Shown in pieces: positions 9,616 to 20,926 of a stretch of DNA of 28,855 bases. Below the pieces are notes generated by a model that worked only from the letters and a program-made list of their open reading frames with translations, had not been told where the DNA came from and searched no databases. Origin of the DNA: Beroe ovata (taxonomy: Eukaryota > Ctenophora > Nuda > Beroida > Beroidae); NCBI GenBank assembly GCA_946803715.1, contig CAMPET010000056.1:156745-185599 (forward strand), read 5' to 3'. Numbering within the stretch: position 1 is the stretch's first letter; each line of letters starts with the position of its first letter. The position numbers were made by a program, and so were the translations under genes.

Positions 9616-10944
9616 ATGGTGAATGGAATTCTTTCTTTCCTAAATGACCGAAGTTACGGGAAGCTCCCCAAGCAGGCTGAAGTCTATAAACTGCTGAATC
9701 CCTCTCTCTCAGTCACTGACACGAGCCCTGATCAGAACGTCCACTTGGTCAGGTTTACAGATGACGGATGCTACCTGCTCGGACTAACGACTGATGGTCA
9801 AAGTTTTGTATCATTCCGCTACCTGGGGTTGGAGCATTTGGCGAATTGTTCAACCTCGTCTCGAGGTATATTTGACAAGGTCTTCAGGAAGCACTATGCA
9901 GTTTCGTACAACATGTCCCTAAGACAGAACCTACTGCTCCTGACAGACAGTGGTGATCACGTGATCCTCTTCTCAAACAGCACTTCCAGCATAGAAGTGC
10001 TCGTTGTTAGTATCGACACTGGGAAATTGTGTGATAAGGTCGTTGCCAGTAGCAACTGCGGTCTTTTGACTGGTGACTGTGTGCATCTCTTTGGAAAGAA
10101 ACTTGTCATTCTCAATCGCCATAACCTGGAGTTTATAATTATTATTTTGGACAACCATGGCAAGGTATCATCTAGAAGGAAGATAGGGGAATTTGATGAT
10201 ATGCCACGGGAAACAATACAGAGGGGTGATGATGAGACATGTTACATTACAAACAAGCTGCTTGTTTTCATGCGAAGAAGAGCCACTACCCAACACCAAA
10301 TTGTGCAGTTGCACCTACAATTCCACGTGATCAGCAATCTTGTGCCTTGGAGTTTCCAATTCCTAGATTTGGAGAGACTACTCATCAATTTCAAACACCC
10401 ACAATCAAACAACAATGCTGATTTGTTCTCAGTTTATCATATGGAGAAGGATGAAATTGAGGAAGTCTTTGATAGTAACTCCAAGGAGTTTGTGTCCATT
10501 ATTGCAGACAACATAATGGATTTCTTCATTCCCACGCTCACCAATGGTCAGGCACGATCACAACACATCTCCAATGGGGAGCTCTACTCGGACTATTACA
10601 GACGGCTGTTCCTGGGTGGATGCCGGGCGAGAAACAACAGTCATTGGTTTGGAGGATTTCCATTCCATTGTCAGAGATCCCACTCCTCCCCATTTCTCAA
10701 TTACAGAGAGTGGGAGTGGAGGGCAGAATCTGTTCCCATGACAACAGTCTCCCAGTGCGTTAACTCCTGTTGCAACGTAGCGGAGAGACCAACTTTCCTC
10801 TCCAGGGATGGAGTCCACAAGTTCGCCCTCCACAAACTGGAGGGACTTCACAAAATTATTTTTCATCCGACTGATCCATTTGTGTTGGTTTGGTCATTAT
10901 CTGATTTTCACTATCACTTCCTCATTCCAACGATATGTTCTTGA
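9616..10944 (+). CDS. DET1: DET1 homologue (CUL4-DDB1-COP1 ligase component)
   Basis: DET1 bridges DDB1 and COP1 in a CUL4 ubiquitin ligase that targets transcription factors such as c-Jun. This is one uninterrupted frame of 442 residues; human DET1 is 550. Similarity is spread along the length: an N-terminal AEVYKLLNPSLSV / VRFTDDGCYLLGLTTDG block resembling the family's FSPDGRYFIAF region, SIDTGKLCD, then the diagnostic C-terminal FHPTDPFVLVWSLSDF followed by HFLIPT. Missing length relative to human is in internal loops and the extreme N-terminus. The absence of introns contrasts with its neighbours and could reflect intron loss or a retrocopy, but the frame is intact. The ATG at 9616 is the first that allows the full family alignment. 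The identification rests on remembered family sequence. Confidence 0.85.
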   Translation: MVNGILSFLNDRSYGKLPKQAEVYKLLNPSLSVTDTSPDQNVHLVRFTDDGCYLLGLTTDGQSFVSFRYLGLEHLANCSTSSRGIFDKVFRKHYAVSYNMSLRQNLLLLTDSGDHVILFSNSTSSIEVLVVSIDTGKLCDKVVASSNCGLLTGDCVHLFGKKLVILNRHNLEFIIIILDNHGKVSSRRKIGEFDDMPRETIQRGDDETCYITNKLLVFMRRRATTQHQIVQLHLQFHVISNLVPWSFQFLDLERLLINFKHPQSNNNADLFSVYHMEKDEIEEVFDSNSKEFVSIIADNIMDFFIPTLTNGQARSQHISNGELYSDYYRRLFLGGCRARNNSHWFGGFPFHCQRSHSSPFLNYREWEWRAESVPMTTVSQCVNSCCNVAERPTFLSRDGVHKFALHKLEGLHKIIFHPTDPFVLVWSLSDFHYHFLIPTICS

Positions 10945-10997
10945 ATTTGTGTATCAGATGTGTCGTTCTTTCTTCACCGATTCTCCGCAGATTGTGT

Positions 10998-11034
10998 GTG
11001 AGAGAGAGCGTGTGTGTGTGTGTGTGTGTGTGTG
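10998..11034. repeat. GT microsatellite after DET1
   Basis: A GA-rich lead-in followed by about 15 GT units, 50-90 bases downstream of the DET1 stop; probably in its 3' UTR or the short spacer before SAMD8. Confidence 0.85.
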
Positions 11035-11244
11035 CTAGTCAGTTAACTGCATTACCAGGTTATTAGTCCATACCACTGGAACCATCACATAATCACAGCA
11101 TTATTCAACCCAAAACACAATCTGATATTACCATGTTATGTTGTATGTGTAATAACGGTTTTTCTCTTCATGCTCCTCAATATGTAACTATACATCCCAA
11201 CCCGCCGGGTACTAAACCATGACCCCTGTCCTTAGCAATGTGAT

Positions 11245-13662
11245 ATGGTGACTGAAGTTGCCCCCGCCACTGCATCTAATGACCTCGAATCCCTCAAACC
11301 AGATTTCTGGACAAATGCCGACGTGGGTAGTTGGCTGAAACTCAACGGCTTCCAACACCTTATAGCTAAATTTAGAGAACATGATATATCAGGTTCGACA
11401 AATAATTTGAACTCCTGCCAATTCGCGCATGGTGATTATTGCTAATGATAGAAGTTTCCATTGCTCACGGAATACGGAACAACTATCACCGACTCTACCT
11501 CCCTCCCTACCCACACTTCCCCAAGTAACCATCCCATTCCATCCCCAGGGCCGGTTCTGATGATGTTGTCAGAACAAGATCTGAGGAAGCCGCCCCTCTC
11601 CCTACAGAAGTTGGGCGAGATAAAGCAACTCTCATACAACATCCGCCGGTTGCAACTGGCGTATAACGTGTCTCCCGCCAAGCAACACAAATATCTCCGC
11701 CACTCTGACTCCATCGACTCGGGGAGCAAAGACATGCGCTCAAGTGGAGGGAGTCTCCTGCCCAAACACGAGGGAATCAAACTGTTTGTGGCGACGCTGT
11801 ACGCGCTCACCGCCCTCGTTCTTACCACAATTGCCATGACGATAGCCCATGATAGAGTTCCCGACATGAAGACCATCCCTCCATTACCCGATATATTCCT
11901 GGACAACATTCCCACCATTCCCCACGCATTCGAGGCAGCTGAGTGGTGTGCTGTGACGCTAACTGCGCTATTCGCATGTCTGATTCTTGTTCACAAACAC
12001 AGGTACACATTGTGTTATTAGCATGCCATTCGGTACGTCAAAGTACTCAAACTGAAAGACTTAATCTCATCTCAAATAATCTATTTACTTATTTAACGTC
12101 CAGAAATACTGGGATCAACGAGTTTCCAACCCTCTCTCTTTGTCCCCCAGGTTTGTAATAATCAGGAGATACTTCTCCATTATCGGGACTGTGTTCTTGC
12201 TGCGAGCTCTGACCATGATGTCCACCACACTGTCAGTACCGGGCAAACACCTGGAAAACTGTGAGATCAGGATTGGGGAGTCGTGGGATAGCAAATACCA
12301 GCATGTACTAGCTATCTGGAGAGGTAGGAAGATGTGTTTGTGTGTGTGTGTGCGCGTCTGTGCGTGTCTGTGTTTGTGTGCGTATGTGTTTGTGTGCGTG
12401 TGTGTGTCTGTGTGTGTACTGTGGGAGTACTGTGTGGCGTCTGTGTGTCTGTCTGTCTGTGTGTGTGTGTATGTGTGTGTGTNNNNNNNNNNNNNNNNNN
12501 NNNNNNNNNNNNNNNNNNNNNNNNNNNNNNNNNNNNNNNNNNNNNNNNNNNNNNNNNNNNNNNNNNNNNNNNNNNNNNNNNNNNNNNNNNNNNNNNNNNN
12601 NNNNNNNNNNNNNNNNNNNNNNNNNNNNNNNNNNNNNNNNNNNNNNNNNNNNNNNNNNNNNNNNNNNNNNNNNNNNNNNNNNNNNNNNNNNNNNNNNNNN
12701 NNNNNNNNNNGTGTGTGTGTGTGTGTGTGTCTGTGTGTGTGTCTGTGTGTGTGTTCTCGCAGCAATTGTTTCCCTCCAGGTGCTGGGCTGTCTGTAGCTG
12801 GAGTCAGGACGTGTGGGGATTACATGTTCAGCGGGCACACAGCTGTACTCACTGTACTCAATCTCTTTGTATGCGAGTGTAAGTTCAATAAGCTCACAGC
12901 TGTAAATAATCAGCATCTACGATTATTTCCTGACTCCAGATTCCCAGAATTACCTATGTGTAGAAATTTATTGCAGCTAGTGGCATATTCAGGCGAGATG
13001 TAGCTAGTTCAATTTGATGCCATGTTGTCTACCACTACACATTTGTGTGTAGCATAATTTATGTTAAAAATCATTGCCCACTCTTCAGACTCCCCCACCA
13101 AGCTGAGATTTATCCAGACGCTCAGCTGGTCACTCAACTTTTTCGGTGCGTTCTTCATCCTAGCGGCGCACGAGCACTACACAATAGATGTGATAGTCGC
13201 GTTCTACATCACATCCCGAACATTTGCCTACTATCACGTCCTAGCGAACTCACTCGCGCACAAACAACGCAACTCAAAGGTAGGACTCGTTCCTTGTAAT
13301 GGGTAGCTTTTGAACCCATATTCCAAGTACGAATCTAGACGGAGATTCCAGTGTGAAATAAACAAACCATTGATTTGTCACACCCCGAAATTCACTCATG
13401 CCCTAGCTCTCGACTATTTGCCCCCCCCCCTCACCAGGAATTGACATGGAGTTGGTTTCCTCTGTTCTCGTTCTTTGAGGAGAATGTAGACAGTATCCTG
13501 GGGAATGAGTACGAGTGGCCGTGGACACCGCTCATCGCATTCGTCATTCGGAAACGCCAGATCTTGACGAGACTTCGCGAGGAACGGCGTAAGAATTTGA
13601 CAAGGTGTAATGATAACAATGTGACAAGGTCTGATGATAGCAACCATAGGAAAATCCAATAA
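11245..13662 (+). CDS. SAMD8: Sphingomyelin-synthase-related protein (ceramide phosphoethanolamine synthase)
   Basis: SMSr transfers phosphoethanolamine to ceramide in the ER and helps control ceramide levels. Exons 11245-11392, 11549-12002, 12151-12323, 12780-12878, 13089-13279 and 13438-13662 join in phase to about 429 residues (human SAMD8 415). An N-terminal SAM domain ([17 protein letters not shown], then LSEQDLR) precedes a six-span membrane core. Family motifs are D1 PPLPD, D2 [20 protein letters not shown]3 [10 protein letters not shown] and D4 HEHYTIDV; His ~278, His ~321 and Asp ~325 form the catalytic triad. The D3 sequence, LANS and [18 protein letters not shown] point to SAMD8 rather than the SMS1/SMS2 branch. 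Intron 3 contains the 228-base assembly gap. A minimal upstream ORF (ATG TGA, 11238-11243) and an AG site (11234-11235) precede the start. Confidence 0.94.
12335..12762. repeat. GT-rich microsatellite with assembly gap in SAMD8 intron 3
   Basis: Long imperfect GT/GTCT repeat occupying nearly all of the 456-base intron; positions 12483-12710 are 228 Ns flanked on both sides by GTGTGT. The gap length is likely an estimate, so the true array may be longer or shorter. The apparent long frames across the Ns are artefacts. Confidence 0.95.
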
Positions 13663-14445
13663 CCACTGACCACTGACATGTGGGATCGTGTTGGGTCACA
13701 TATTGTGACCCATGTTGATGGTTGAATTTTTGTTTTCATAGGTTCATTTAATTTATTTTCATTGTTCGAAGAACGCGCATGCTGCAAAGAATAGCTCGAT
13801 TATTTTGTTATGATGTTTTCAAGAACCTGTCGATATTAGATAGTGTTAAAGATTGGTGTATCAGTTTATATTTGAAGTTTTGGTTCAAACTGTTTATTTG
13901 AAATACCCCTGTGGTGTGTCTGTGTGTGTGCGTGTTCAATTGATGAAGCTATTTCCCAATGTTGAATGTTTATTTGAAAATTTAAATTCTGTTTTTAACG
14001 GACCTTGGTTAAATTGCTAAATTAGGCTGATTTATATGATATGACCTTCTTTTAATTTATTTATGTTTTTCTATCTTGACTTCTCAACACATAACTAGCA
14101 ATTAGAATTTTAACTGAACAATGCCTAGTACTCTATTATTGCACATGATGATGCCCGTGGTATGTATAAGGAAATTAATCAGTTTAGGTATTATTAAAAC
14201 TGAATCTCAGTTCATTTATAATGATTTTGGTTCATGCTACATGATTTGTAATAGTATTAATATTTCGATTAAAGGAGTATAAGGTGCTTTGTGCAAGATG
14301 TATGACTTGCAAGCTGTTTATTCCTAATCATTATTTTCACATATTGTTTCATTGATAGTAACATCACACATGGTATTTGAACTATAACTCTTCTACACAG
14401 TAAACGCAACCGTAACTCGTTTTCTCATCTTATAATCTACACAAT
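13663..14445. other. SAMD8-SFI1 spacer
   Basis: 783 bases, AT-rich, with no credible coding frame, no tRNA and no AATAAA. A CTCTTCTACACAG acceptor-like site at 14388-14400 lies 45 bases before the SFI1 start and may mark the 5' end of the coding exon. Confidence 0.5.
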
Positions 14446-17400
14446 ATGTTTTATCTTGACGCAATGACTACTATTTCCAGTGTTATGTCCGATGAGCAGA
14501 AGTTACAGATAAAACGAGCTATACTCTCAGAACTAAACAAGGAACTCAGTAAGAAAAACAAGAATCATATAAATCGAAAGAAGAACAACCCTGTCCCTGA
14601 CACTGGCCAAACTCACACTACTAAAAGGAAGGAGAGCAATGCTGCTGCCCCAGTTCCCTCCACTGCACCCGTGAAACTTCACAAGCCAAGACCCCTCCCC
14701 AGGAAGTTTGATGCCCAGGAATACTCTGGGAATTTGCCCGCTAAATCCACTCTGAAAAAGAGCGGCAAGCGAGTGACTATTCCCAACCCAACACCGCGCG
14801 ATGTGAGGTGTTATGAGATAGAACCGTGCAAGTTCGAGCATATCAGGAAGTTTGCTGAGCTTTGGTATAGCAAGACATTCGGCAAGAATCCTGGGATTTT
14901 CCGGAAAGCCGTGTTATACCACGATACCAAACTGCTGCAAAGTTGTATAGCCAAGTGGAAGTCAGCGAGTTACTCCAAGCAGAATGATTGGAAACTCGTG
15001 GTGAGGGCAGATTGTCACTACAGATTCTATTTGAAGGAGAAGTATTGGGATTGTTGGCGGAGATTTGCATCACACAACAGGAGCATGGCCGAGAAGAAGA
15101 TAGTTGCTGATGAGTTCTGTGAGAGGTTGCTTCTCAAGAGATACCTGAACTTCATGAAGTGCTCAGTAGCTCATAGGAAGGAAGTTAACGCAAACAAGTC
15201 TGTTGCAAATTGTGTTTTTGAGAGGAATCTAGCCAGGAAATTCTTCAATCAGTGGTTGCGTGAGTTGGCAGACAGGCACATAGCTCATCAACAGGAAGAC
15301 ATAGCACTACACTTCTGGTCGCTTTCTCTACAGAGGGACTGTTTTTCACAGTGGATGAAGTATAAAGATCATCAAGTCGTGAAGAGAGGAGTGAATGCCG
15401 TGATTTCCAACTTTTATCACGGTAGACTAGTGCAGCACTCTTTTAAACAATGGGTTTTGTATCGTCGCCACAGAAAATGCAAGGAAATCGACAAGAAAAA
15501 AGCAGTGCGGTTGTACAAATCCAATGCTGAGCATAAATTCTTTCATGTTTGGAATGAACAAGCATTCATTTCTATCAAAACGAAGAAACTAGAGCTACAA
15601 ATGAGCGCGATAAGAGAACGATTCAAAGCAAGATGTTTCTTTATTCAATGGAGATATTTCTGCCAAATAAACGAAGAAAAACGATCTATGAAGGAGATAG
15701 CTGATTCTCAATATAGGAGAAAACTACTCGTTACATGTCTTCAAGGACTGGTTGCATACCGTAGACACCAAAAACGAACAGAAGAATTGAAGCAAGTAGC
15801 AGCATCTACTCGCAAGAGGAACATTCTATCCCATCATATGAAGCGATGGGCTCTAAAGCTGGATGAGGCTGAGGAGAGCAAACTGAAATTCCGGACTTTG
15901 ATGGCTCGGAAACACTACGAGCATAAGATAATGCGGGAGTGTCTAGCAAAACTGCTTGACTACAAAGAGTACAGACTGGATAGAAAGGAGTGTTACAAAA
16001 TAGCTGACAGTCACTATGAAGTTTCCATTGTTCAGCTAATGTTTACAAACTGGCATCTCTATTTGAGCTACAGGAGGACGGTTAAAGTGAAGAAAGAAAC
16101 TGCGGAAATGCACTACAATGAGCTCCTCAACGTCAAGTTCTTCTACATTTGGAACAAGCAGTACCACATATCTTGCAACAGGCGTCAAGATGAGCGGATC
16201 GCAGTGATTAATCATGGGAGAAGTGTTCTGAGAAAGTGGTTTAGTACTTGGAGAGAACTTCGGCAAGAGAATAAAGTGGATTACCTGCTTTCCGCCAGAG
16301 CTGATGATCATTATAGATGGAAATTGAAGCAAAGAGCTATTTCCGCTTTTTCAAAGATTAGAGACAGAAATCAGTGGAAGAGGATCGGAACTGAAAAATC
16401 CAGAGCACATCTCGAGAAGAAGCTGGTAACGCAATGTTTTAGTTCATGGATTGATTATTCCAAATCAAGGACGGTCTCTCAGAAGAAGCGCTCAATAGCC
16501 TCAGCTCACTATGACAGATCGATGATGCTAAAATTGTTAAAATGTTGGAAAGACCATCACAGTGTTATTGCTAAAGCTAGGAGTGTTGTCCAGAGTGTAC
16601 ATTACCAGCACAACCAGCGTATTCTTCACAAGGTATTGATGCAGTGGTCCTCACGAGTACAAATACACAAGATAGCCACTAATCATCATCTGAGGGCAGA
16701 GTTCCACTACAGACAGCTGCTACAGAGGAAGGTGTTAGGTGGATGGTTGGCGTTCACTGAACAGAGGGCAAGAGATCATGTTTCCAAGACAATCATGCTA
16801 GAAGAAGGACATTGTTTACTGGATAAGCTGAAGCTAAGACAGACCTTCATTCAGTGGAGGAAAAAGACGCATGAAAAGCAGAGAGAAGAGTTACAGTGGG
16901 CTGCTGCTGTATCTCATCACAAGAGGAACTTATTGAATAGTTGCTTCAAGGGACTCCAGTGCCATGTTGAGGTGAACTTTAAGAAGGTTCTCCTTCACAA
17001 GAAATGTGATATCTTCTTATCCGAGCACCTTGTGAAGAGACATCTATCAAAGTGGAAATGCAGTTTAGCTGCTCAGCTTACAGAGAATGCTAATTCCGAG
17101 AGAGCACTCTGGTTTTGGTACGTCGACTATATTATTTGACAATTTGATTGTCATCACAGTCATCAATAACTGTGGCAGTTCTTACCCCCAACTCCTTTCA
17201 GGTGTGTATCTCTGGAACACCGGGTGTTAAGGGCGTGGCTGAGTTATACACTGTATCGGAGGGATAAGAGAAGGCAGTACAGGGAGGCATTAGAGGATAG
17301 ACGGAGATACCATCTTCAAACAGGTACTGTAGGTACTCCAGCGTTCATCTTTACAACTTCATAGTGAGAAGTGGCATGAGAGCGCATTGCCGACATCTAG

Positions 17401-18099
17401 ATTTTTGCTGTGTTGAAGCAACCGTAACATTGCAATAGTTTAGTTAAACAAAAAATTCGAAACTTTCCTCTTTAGGTATTCGGCTGTGGATTGAGAATGT
17501 GGTCAGTTCTGATGAGATGAGAACACAGACTGCACTCAATGCACTCACACAACAAACAATACAAGCAAACAAAACTGCTCTGAAATGGGGCCGACATTGG
17601 CTCGACCTAGTGAGAAAGAAATCTAGCAAGCAGTTGACTACCATTAGTGGCGGTTACCAGGTAACGAGAAGTTGCTTAGCGACAAAANGTCAGTAGGGGG
17701 TCATTGATATATTTTCATACGACCCTTTCCTCTTTAGGTATTCGACTGTGGATTGAGAATGTGGTCAGTTCTGATGAGATGAGAACACAGACTGCACTCA
17801 ACGCACTCACACAACAAACAATACAAGCAAACAAATCTGCTCTGAAATGGGGCCGGCATTGGCTCGACCTAGTGAGAAAGAAATCTAGCAAGCGGTTGAC
17901 TACCATTAGTGGTGGTTACCAGGTAACGAGAAGTTGCTTAGCGACAAAAGACGTTGCTCCGGTTGTTGCTAGTGTCAGTAGTGTTGCTCGGAGCAACACT
18001 GAGACTCCCAAGTTTTATGAGGGAATCAAAGCACTGAAGACAACGCGACCAGCTCCTAAAATACCCAGCTTTTTCGTTCAGAAACAGTACTGCCAGTGA
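14446..18099 (+). CDS. SFI1: SFI1 centrin-binding repeat protein
   Basis: SFI1 is a long alpha-helical protein of centrioles/centrosomes whose ~30-residue repeats each bind a centrin. Coding exons: 14446-17117, 17202-17323 and 17738-18099, about 1051 residues (human 1242). Exon 1 carries some twenty helical repeats of the type FFxQW / CFxxW / WxxY spaced 30-37 residues, and the block VRADCHYRFYLKEKYWDCW (~185-203), nearly diagnostic of animal SFI1. The exon 1 donor (TG|GTACGT) and exon 2 acceptor (TTTCAG|G) restore a Trp codon, and exon 2 continues the repeat pattern. The last exon exists twice (17476-17687 and 17738-17949); only the second has a natural C-terminus and stop. In-frame ATGs at 14464 and 14488 are alternative starts. 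Confidence 0.9.
17476..17687 (+). repeat. Duplicate of the SFI1 last exon (copy 1), ending at an N
   Basis: These 212 bases match 17738-17949 with no indels and about six substitutions (for example CGG/CGA, AAT/AAC, AAAACT/AAATCT, CAG/CGG), and both copies share CTTTCCTCTTTAG immediately before the exon. Copy 1 ends exactly at a single N (17688), after which a TAG would close the frame at 17696. The abrupt N suggests an unmerged contig or haplotype overlap, but a real tandem exon duplication cannot be excluded. Here it is treated as a duplicate and left out of the SFI1 model. Confidence 0.85.
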
Positions 18100-18627
18100 C
18101 GTGGTTTTAATAACTATTTATCACATTTTATTTGTCGTATTGTTCTTTTTACCTTTCCTATTCACACTCAGACTATTGACAAGCATGTTGTATATTGTAT
18201 GATATTATTGTAACATAATTTGTATAATGTATATCAAATATTTATTTTTATCAAGTTATTTTATCATCATCAGTCATCAATGTCCATTAGACCAACAGAG
18301 ATCTATTGTCTGTTAAACCAAGTTAACTAAGAGCTTGCCAACACATCCGTAGTAGTGATAAGGTGATACTATTCACACTGCGTGTGCCTGGTATCAGGCG
18401 GGTTATAAATAACCACCACGATTCATCACATGACAGACTCGGGCCACTTGATCCCTCCCCCTCTGCCAGTTGCAGCTCTGATAGCATCAATTAATGGAAT
18501 AAATCAAATAATAGCGTTCATAATGTAGTTTAAGATGCGAGCACATAAACGCTAAACTTTGGTTTTAATTTCGCATCTCAATTTCCTGAGTCTATAGTTA
18601 TTGCTGTTCTTCAATATTGTTGGGTGT
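18100..18627. other. SFI1-BTB gene spacer
   Basis: 528 bases containing the SFI1 3' UTR and the leader of the BTB gene. The only canonical poly(A) hexamer is at 18498-18503. An acceptor-like CTATAG ends at 18597, 30 bases before the next ATG. Nothing else recognisable. Confidence 0.5.
18498..18503 (+). terminator. Possible poly(A) signal AATAAA for SFI1
   Basis: The hexamer lies 399 bases after the SFI1 stop and 125 before the BTB gene start, in the right strand and position, but no GT-rich downstream element was confirmed. Confidence 0.4.
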
Positions 18628-20310
18628 ATGGCACCGAATGTCAAGTTACCCGCAGATTTTGGAATCAGACACTTGGGACGCCCTGTTCACGGGAATTTGG
18701 TCCTGGTCCTCAAGGACGATGTCAAGGTGAAGGTGAACTCTGTGATAATGTCCCTGAACAGTCCACTGATCGACAAGATCACCTCAGACCTCAATCAGTC
18801 GTCCATCGACGTGTGTGGTTTCACCAAGAAGACCATGGACATTTTCATTGAGGCAATGTACTCTGGAGAGGTTGACAAGATGAACAAGTTGAATTTCAGG
18901 GAAATCAACGAAATGGCCTACGCTTTTCATGTACTGTGGCTGAAAAAACACTGTTGGAAGTTTTTCAAAGTGGTCTGTGCAAACGCCCTCATACACACTA
19001 AAGAGTATGATCATAATGCGATACTGTACATTGTGGAGGAGGCTATTTACGTCCTACAGACCCAGAACAACAGACACTTCATTGATCACGTGATTGACAA
19101 GTTAACCACCATGGTGACATTTAAGAAGAAATTCCTAGAGAGGTACATGCTCGGACTCAAGTACATGGATGAGGATCAGATGGACTTTGTGGTGAGTGTC
19201 ACCGGTCTTCATGTCGACATCGTGGTGAATGGGCTGAAGAAGTACTTTGCCAGAAACGGCAACACAATTGATCACAACACGCGATACCTACTCAAAGCAT
19301 TCCTCTTTTCCGCCCACAACAGAGATCAAGCAAACAAGCTGCTCGATCTTCTTGCTGACATAGACTACGGCACTTCTCAAGACTACCAGAAAGCAATTGG
19401 ACTCTGCAAGGATGTCGTGAGAAGCTCTAAAAGACCTCTACACATGTCCACACGGATCATACAATTTCTAGACACATCTGCTACCTCCATATTCCAATAC
19501 CTGTCCTGTGATGAGGTGTTTGACTACTTTGCCAAGCACATCGACGGACTGAAGATGAACCAGTACATGTTGGTTGAGGGAATTCTCCTCTGGCTGGCAA
19601 AGCATGTTGAGCATTATAAGTGGGAATATTTCCAGAGAGTTGCCTTCATTGACAGGATTATCAAGCTGATCAGAATCCGGGACATGAAGCCAGTGTCCAA
19701 GTTCTTCCTCAAGAACTGTCCACTTAGGATCTCTGCTGAGCTGCTGAACATGATGAAAATTTCTCCGCTTGTCACCAAGGTCTACTACAAGGGGGAGTAC
19801 GTGTTTGAGTCTGAGGAGTCAATGACTGCTCATCAGCTCTTCTTCAGATACAACAAGCTGCACTTCTACTTTGACCACCCCAAAACCAACACCTGCGAGA
19901 TGCCTGGTGATTGTGGATTCATCCTGTACACCACTCCTGCCTCCACAGACAGCAGCTCCGATACATTCGATATCAGACTGAGCAGGAACCCCAAGGACTA
20001 CTCTGACGAAATTCACTTCCACGATAACCTGATAACAGCCTCCAGGATGCACCTGACACTGGTTTACAACGCCAACTCCAGCTCAGAGCAGCAGCTCTAT
20101 GTTTCCTGGACTCAGAGACCACATTTCTGTCAGGATGAAGCACACAGCAGCCGACCGTACTACTACAAAGAGTATTGGAGATGGGGCAAGTACAAGTTCA
20201 CAGAGTACTTCAAGAGTTCCCCCAACAGCTCTAAGAGGAGGATCCCGGGAGAAAACTGGTTCAGTTTGAATTATGGGAAGTTGAATGTCCGCATCTACTA
20301 CTCATCTTGA
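18628..20310 (+). CDS. Intronless BTB/POZ-domain protein of unrecognised family
   Basis: 560 residues in one exon. The first ATG of the frame is at 18628; upstream codons are in frame but lack an ATG. Residues ~15-120 look like a BTB/POZ fold: HGNLVLVLKDDVKVKVNSVI, SLNSPLIDKI, then FTKKTMDIFIEAMYSGEV and a helical ending. BTB domains dimerise and often recruit CUL3 ligases. The middle (~120-380) is helical and resembles a BACK-type linker. The C-terminal ~180 residues are rich in beta-like segments and aromatics (CGFILYTTPAS, MHLTLVYNANSSSEQQLYVSW, YYYKEYWRWGKYKFTEYF); no Kelch, MATH or zinc-finger repeats are seen. A CUL3 substrate adaptor is possible but inferred only from the BTB domain. 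The GC-richer, intronless coding region is consistent with a recent or retroposed gene. Confidence 0.75.
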   Translation: MAPNVKLPADFGIRHLGRPVHGNLVLVLKDDVKVKVNSVIMSLNSPLIDKITSDLNQSSIDVCGFTKKTMDIFIEAMYSGEVDKMNKLNFREINEMAYAFHVLWLKKHCWKFFKVVCANALIHTKEYDHNAILYIVEEAIYVLQTQNNRHFIDHVIDKLTTMVTFKKKFLERYMLGLKYMDEDQMDFVVSVTGLHVDIVVNGLKKYFARNGNTIDHNTRYLLKAFLFSAHNRDQANKLLDLLADIDYGTSQDYQKAIGLCKDVVRSSKRPLHMSTRIIQFLDTSATSIFQYLSCDEVFDYFAKHIDGLKMNQYMLVEGILLWLAKHVEHYKWEYFQRVAFIDRIIKLIRIRDMKPVSKFFLKNCPLRISAELLNMMKISPLVTKVYYKGEYVFESEESMTAHQLFFRYNKLHFYFDHPKTNTCEMPGDCGFILYTTPASTDSSSDTFDIRLSRNPKDYSDEIHFHDNLITASRMHLTLVYNANSSSEQQLYVSWTQRPHFCQDEAHSSRPYYYKEYWRWGKYKFTEYFKSSPNSSKRRIPGENWFSLNYGKLNVRIYYSS

Positions 20311-20871
20311 ACTATGGGAACTGCGGGAGAGTGACTGTTCATTCTGTAACCATGACTATGTAACTTTGTCGAGACTGTAATCATGAGGACGTGTGTGCAT
20401 GAGCCACTTCTCTTGCTGCGAGCTGCGAAGATGGATTACGTTGCAAAATGAAAATTTGTTTGAGTGTTTTGAAGGAGAGCTCAGAGCATTGCAAATTACA
20501 AATTGGACATGTCATTTGTTGGATGCAGTATTCAGAGTTAGTGTGATGAGAAATTTGAATGAGTAGATTAATCCTTTTTTAAATTTCACTTTATATTCAG
20601 TTCATTAGATTATTTTTAAGATGATGTCATTCAGAGCTGAATTTTATTTCATTTAGATTGTTTGATTTTAGAACAGGTTTGATTGTTATATGTTAGAAGA
20701 TCAGCTTCGTGCCGAGTGGAACATCATTTTCTTTACAGTTTCCCGGGTCGTTACTGAGTCAATTGTACGTCCTATTATTGGAATGAACTTTAAGCAGCTT
20801 CGTAAAGACATTAATGTATGATAAAAAATTTCAGATGAAAATGATGTTTTTAACATGTGATCTCGGATGTG

Positions 20872-20877
20872 AATAAA
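20872..20877 (+). terminator. Possible poly(A) signal AATAAA for the BTB gene
   Basis: Canonical hexamer 562 bases after the BTB stop codon, in AT-rich sequence preceding the repeat zone at 20927. Confidence 0.5.
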
Positions 20878-20926
20878 AACATTTACTAAATTTAAAACAT
20901 AAATGAACTCTCAAGTACATTAAACG

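Noticed and set aside
12115-12916. Several 150-290 residue frames spanning the N run
   Set aside because: Frames of GT repeats continued through Ns; only the SAMD8 exons at 12151-12323 and 12780-12878 are supported.
18601-18627. Upstream start of the BTB protein at 18601
   Set aside because: That codon is TTG; the first ATG is 18628 and the BTB-like sequence begins after it.
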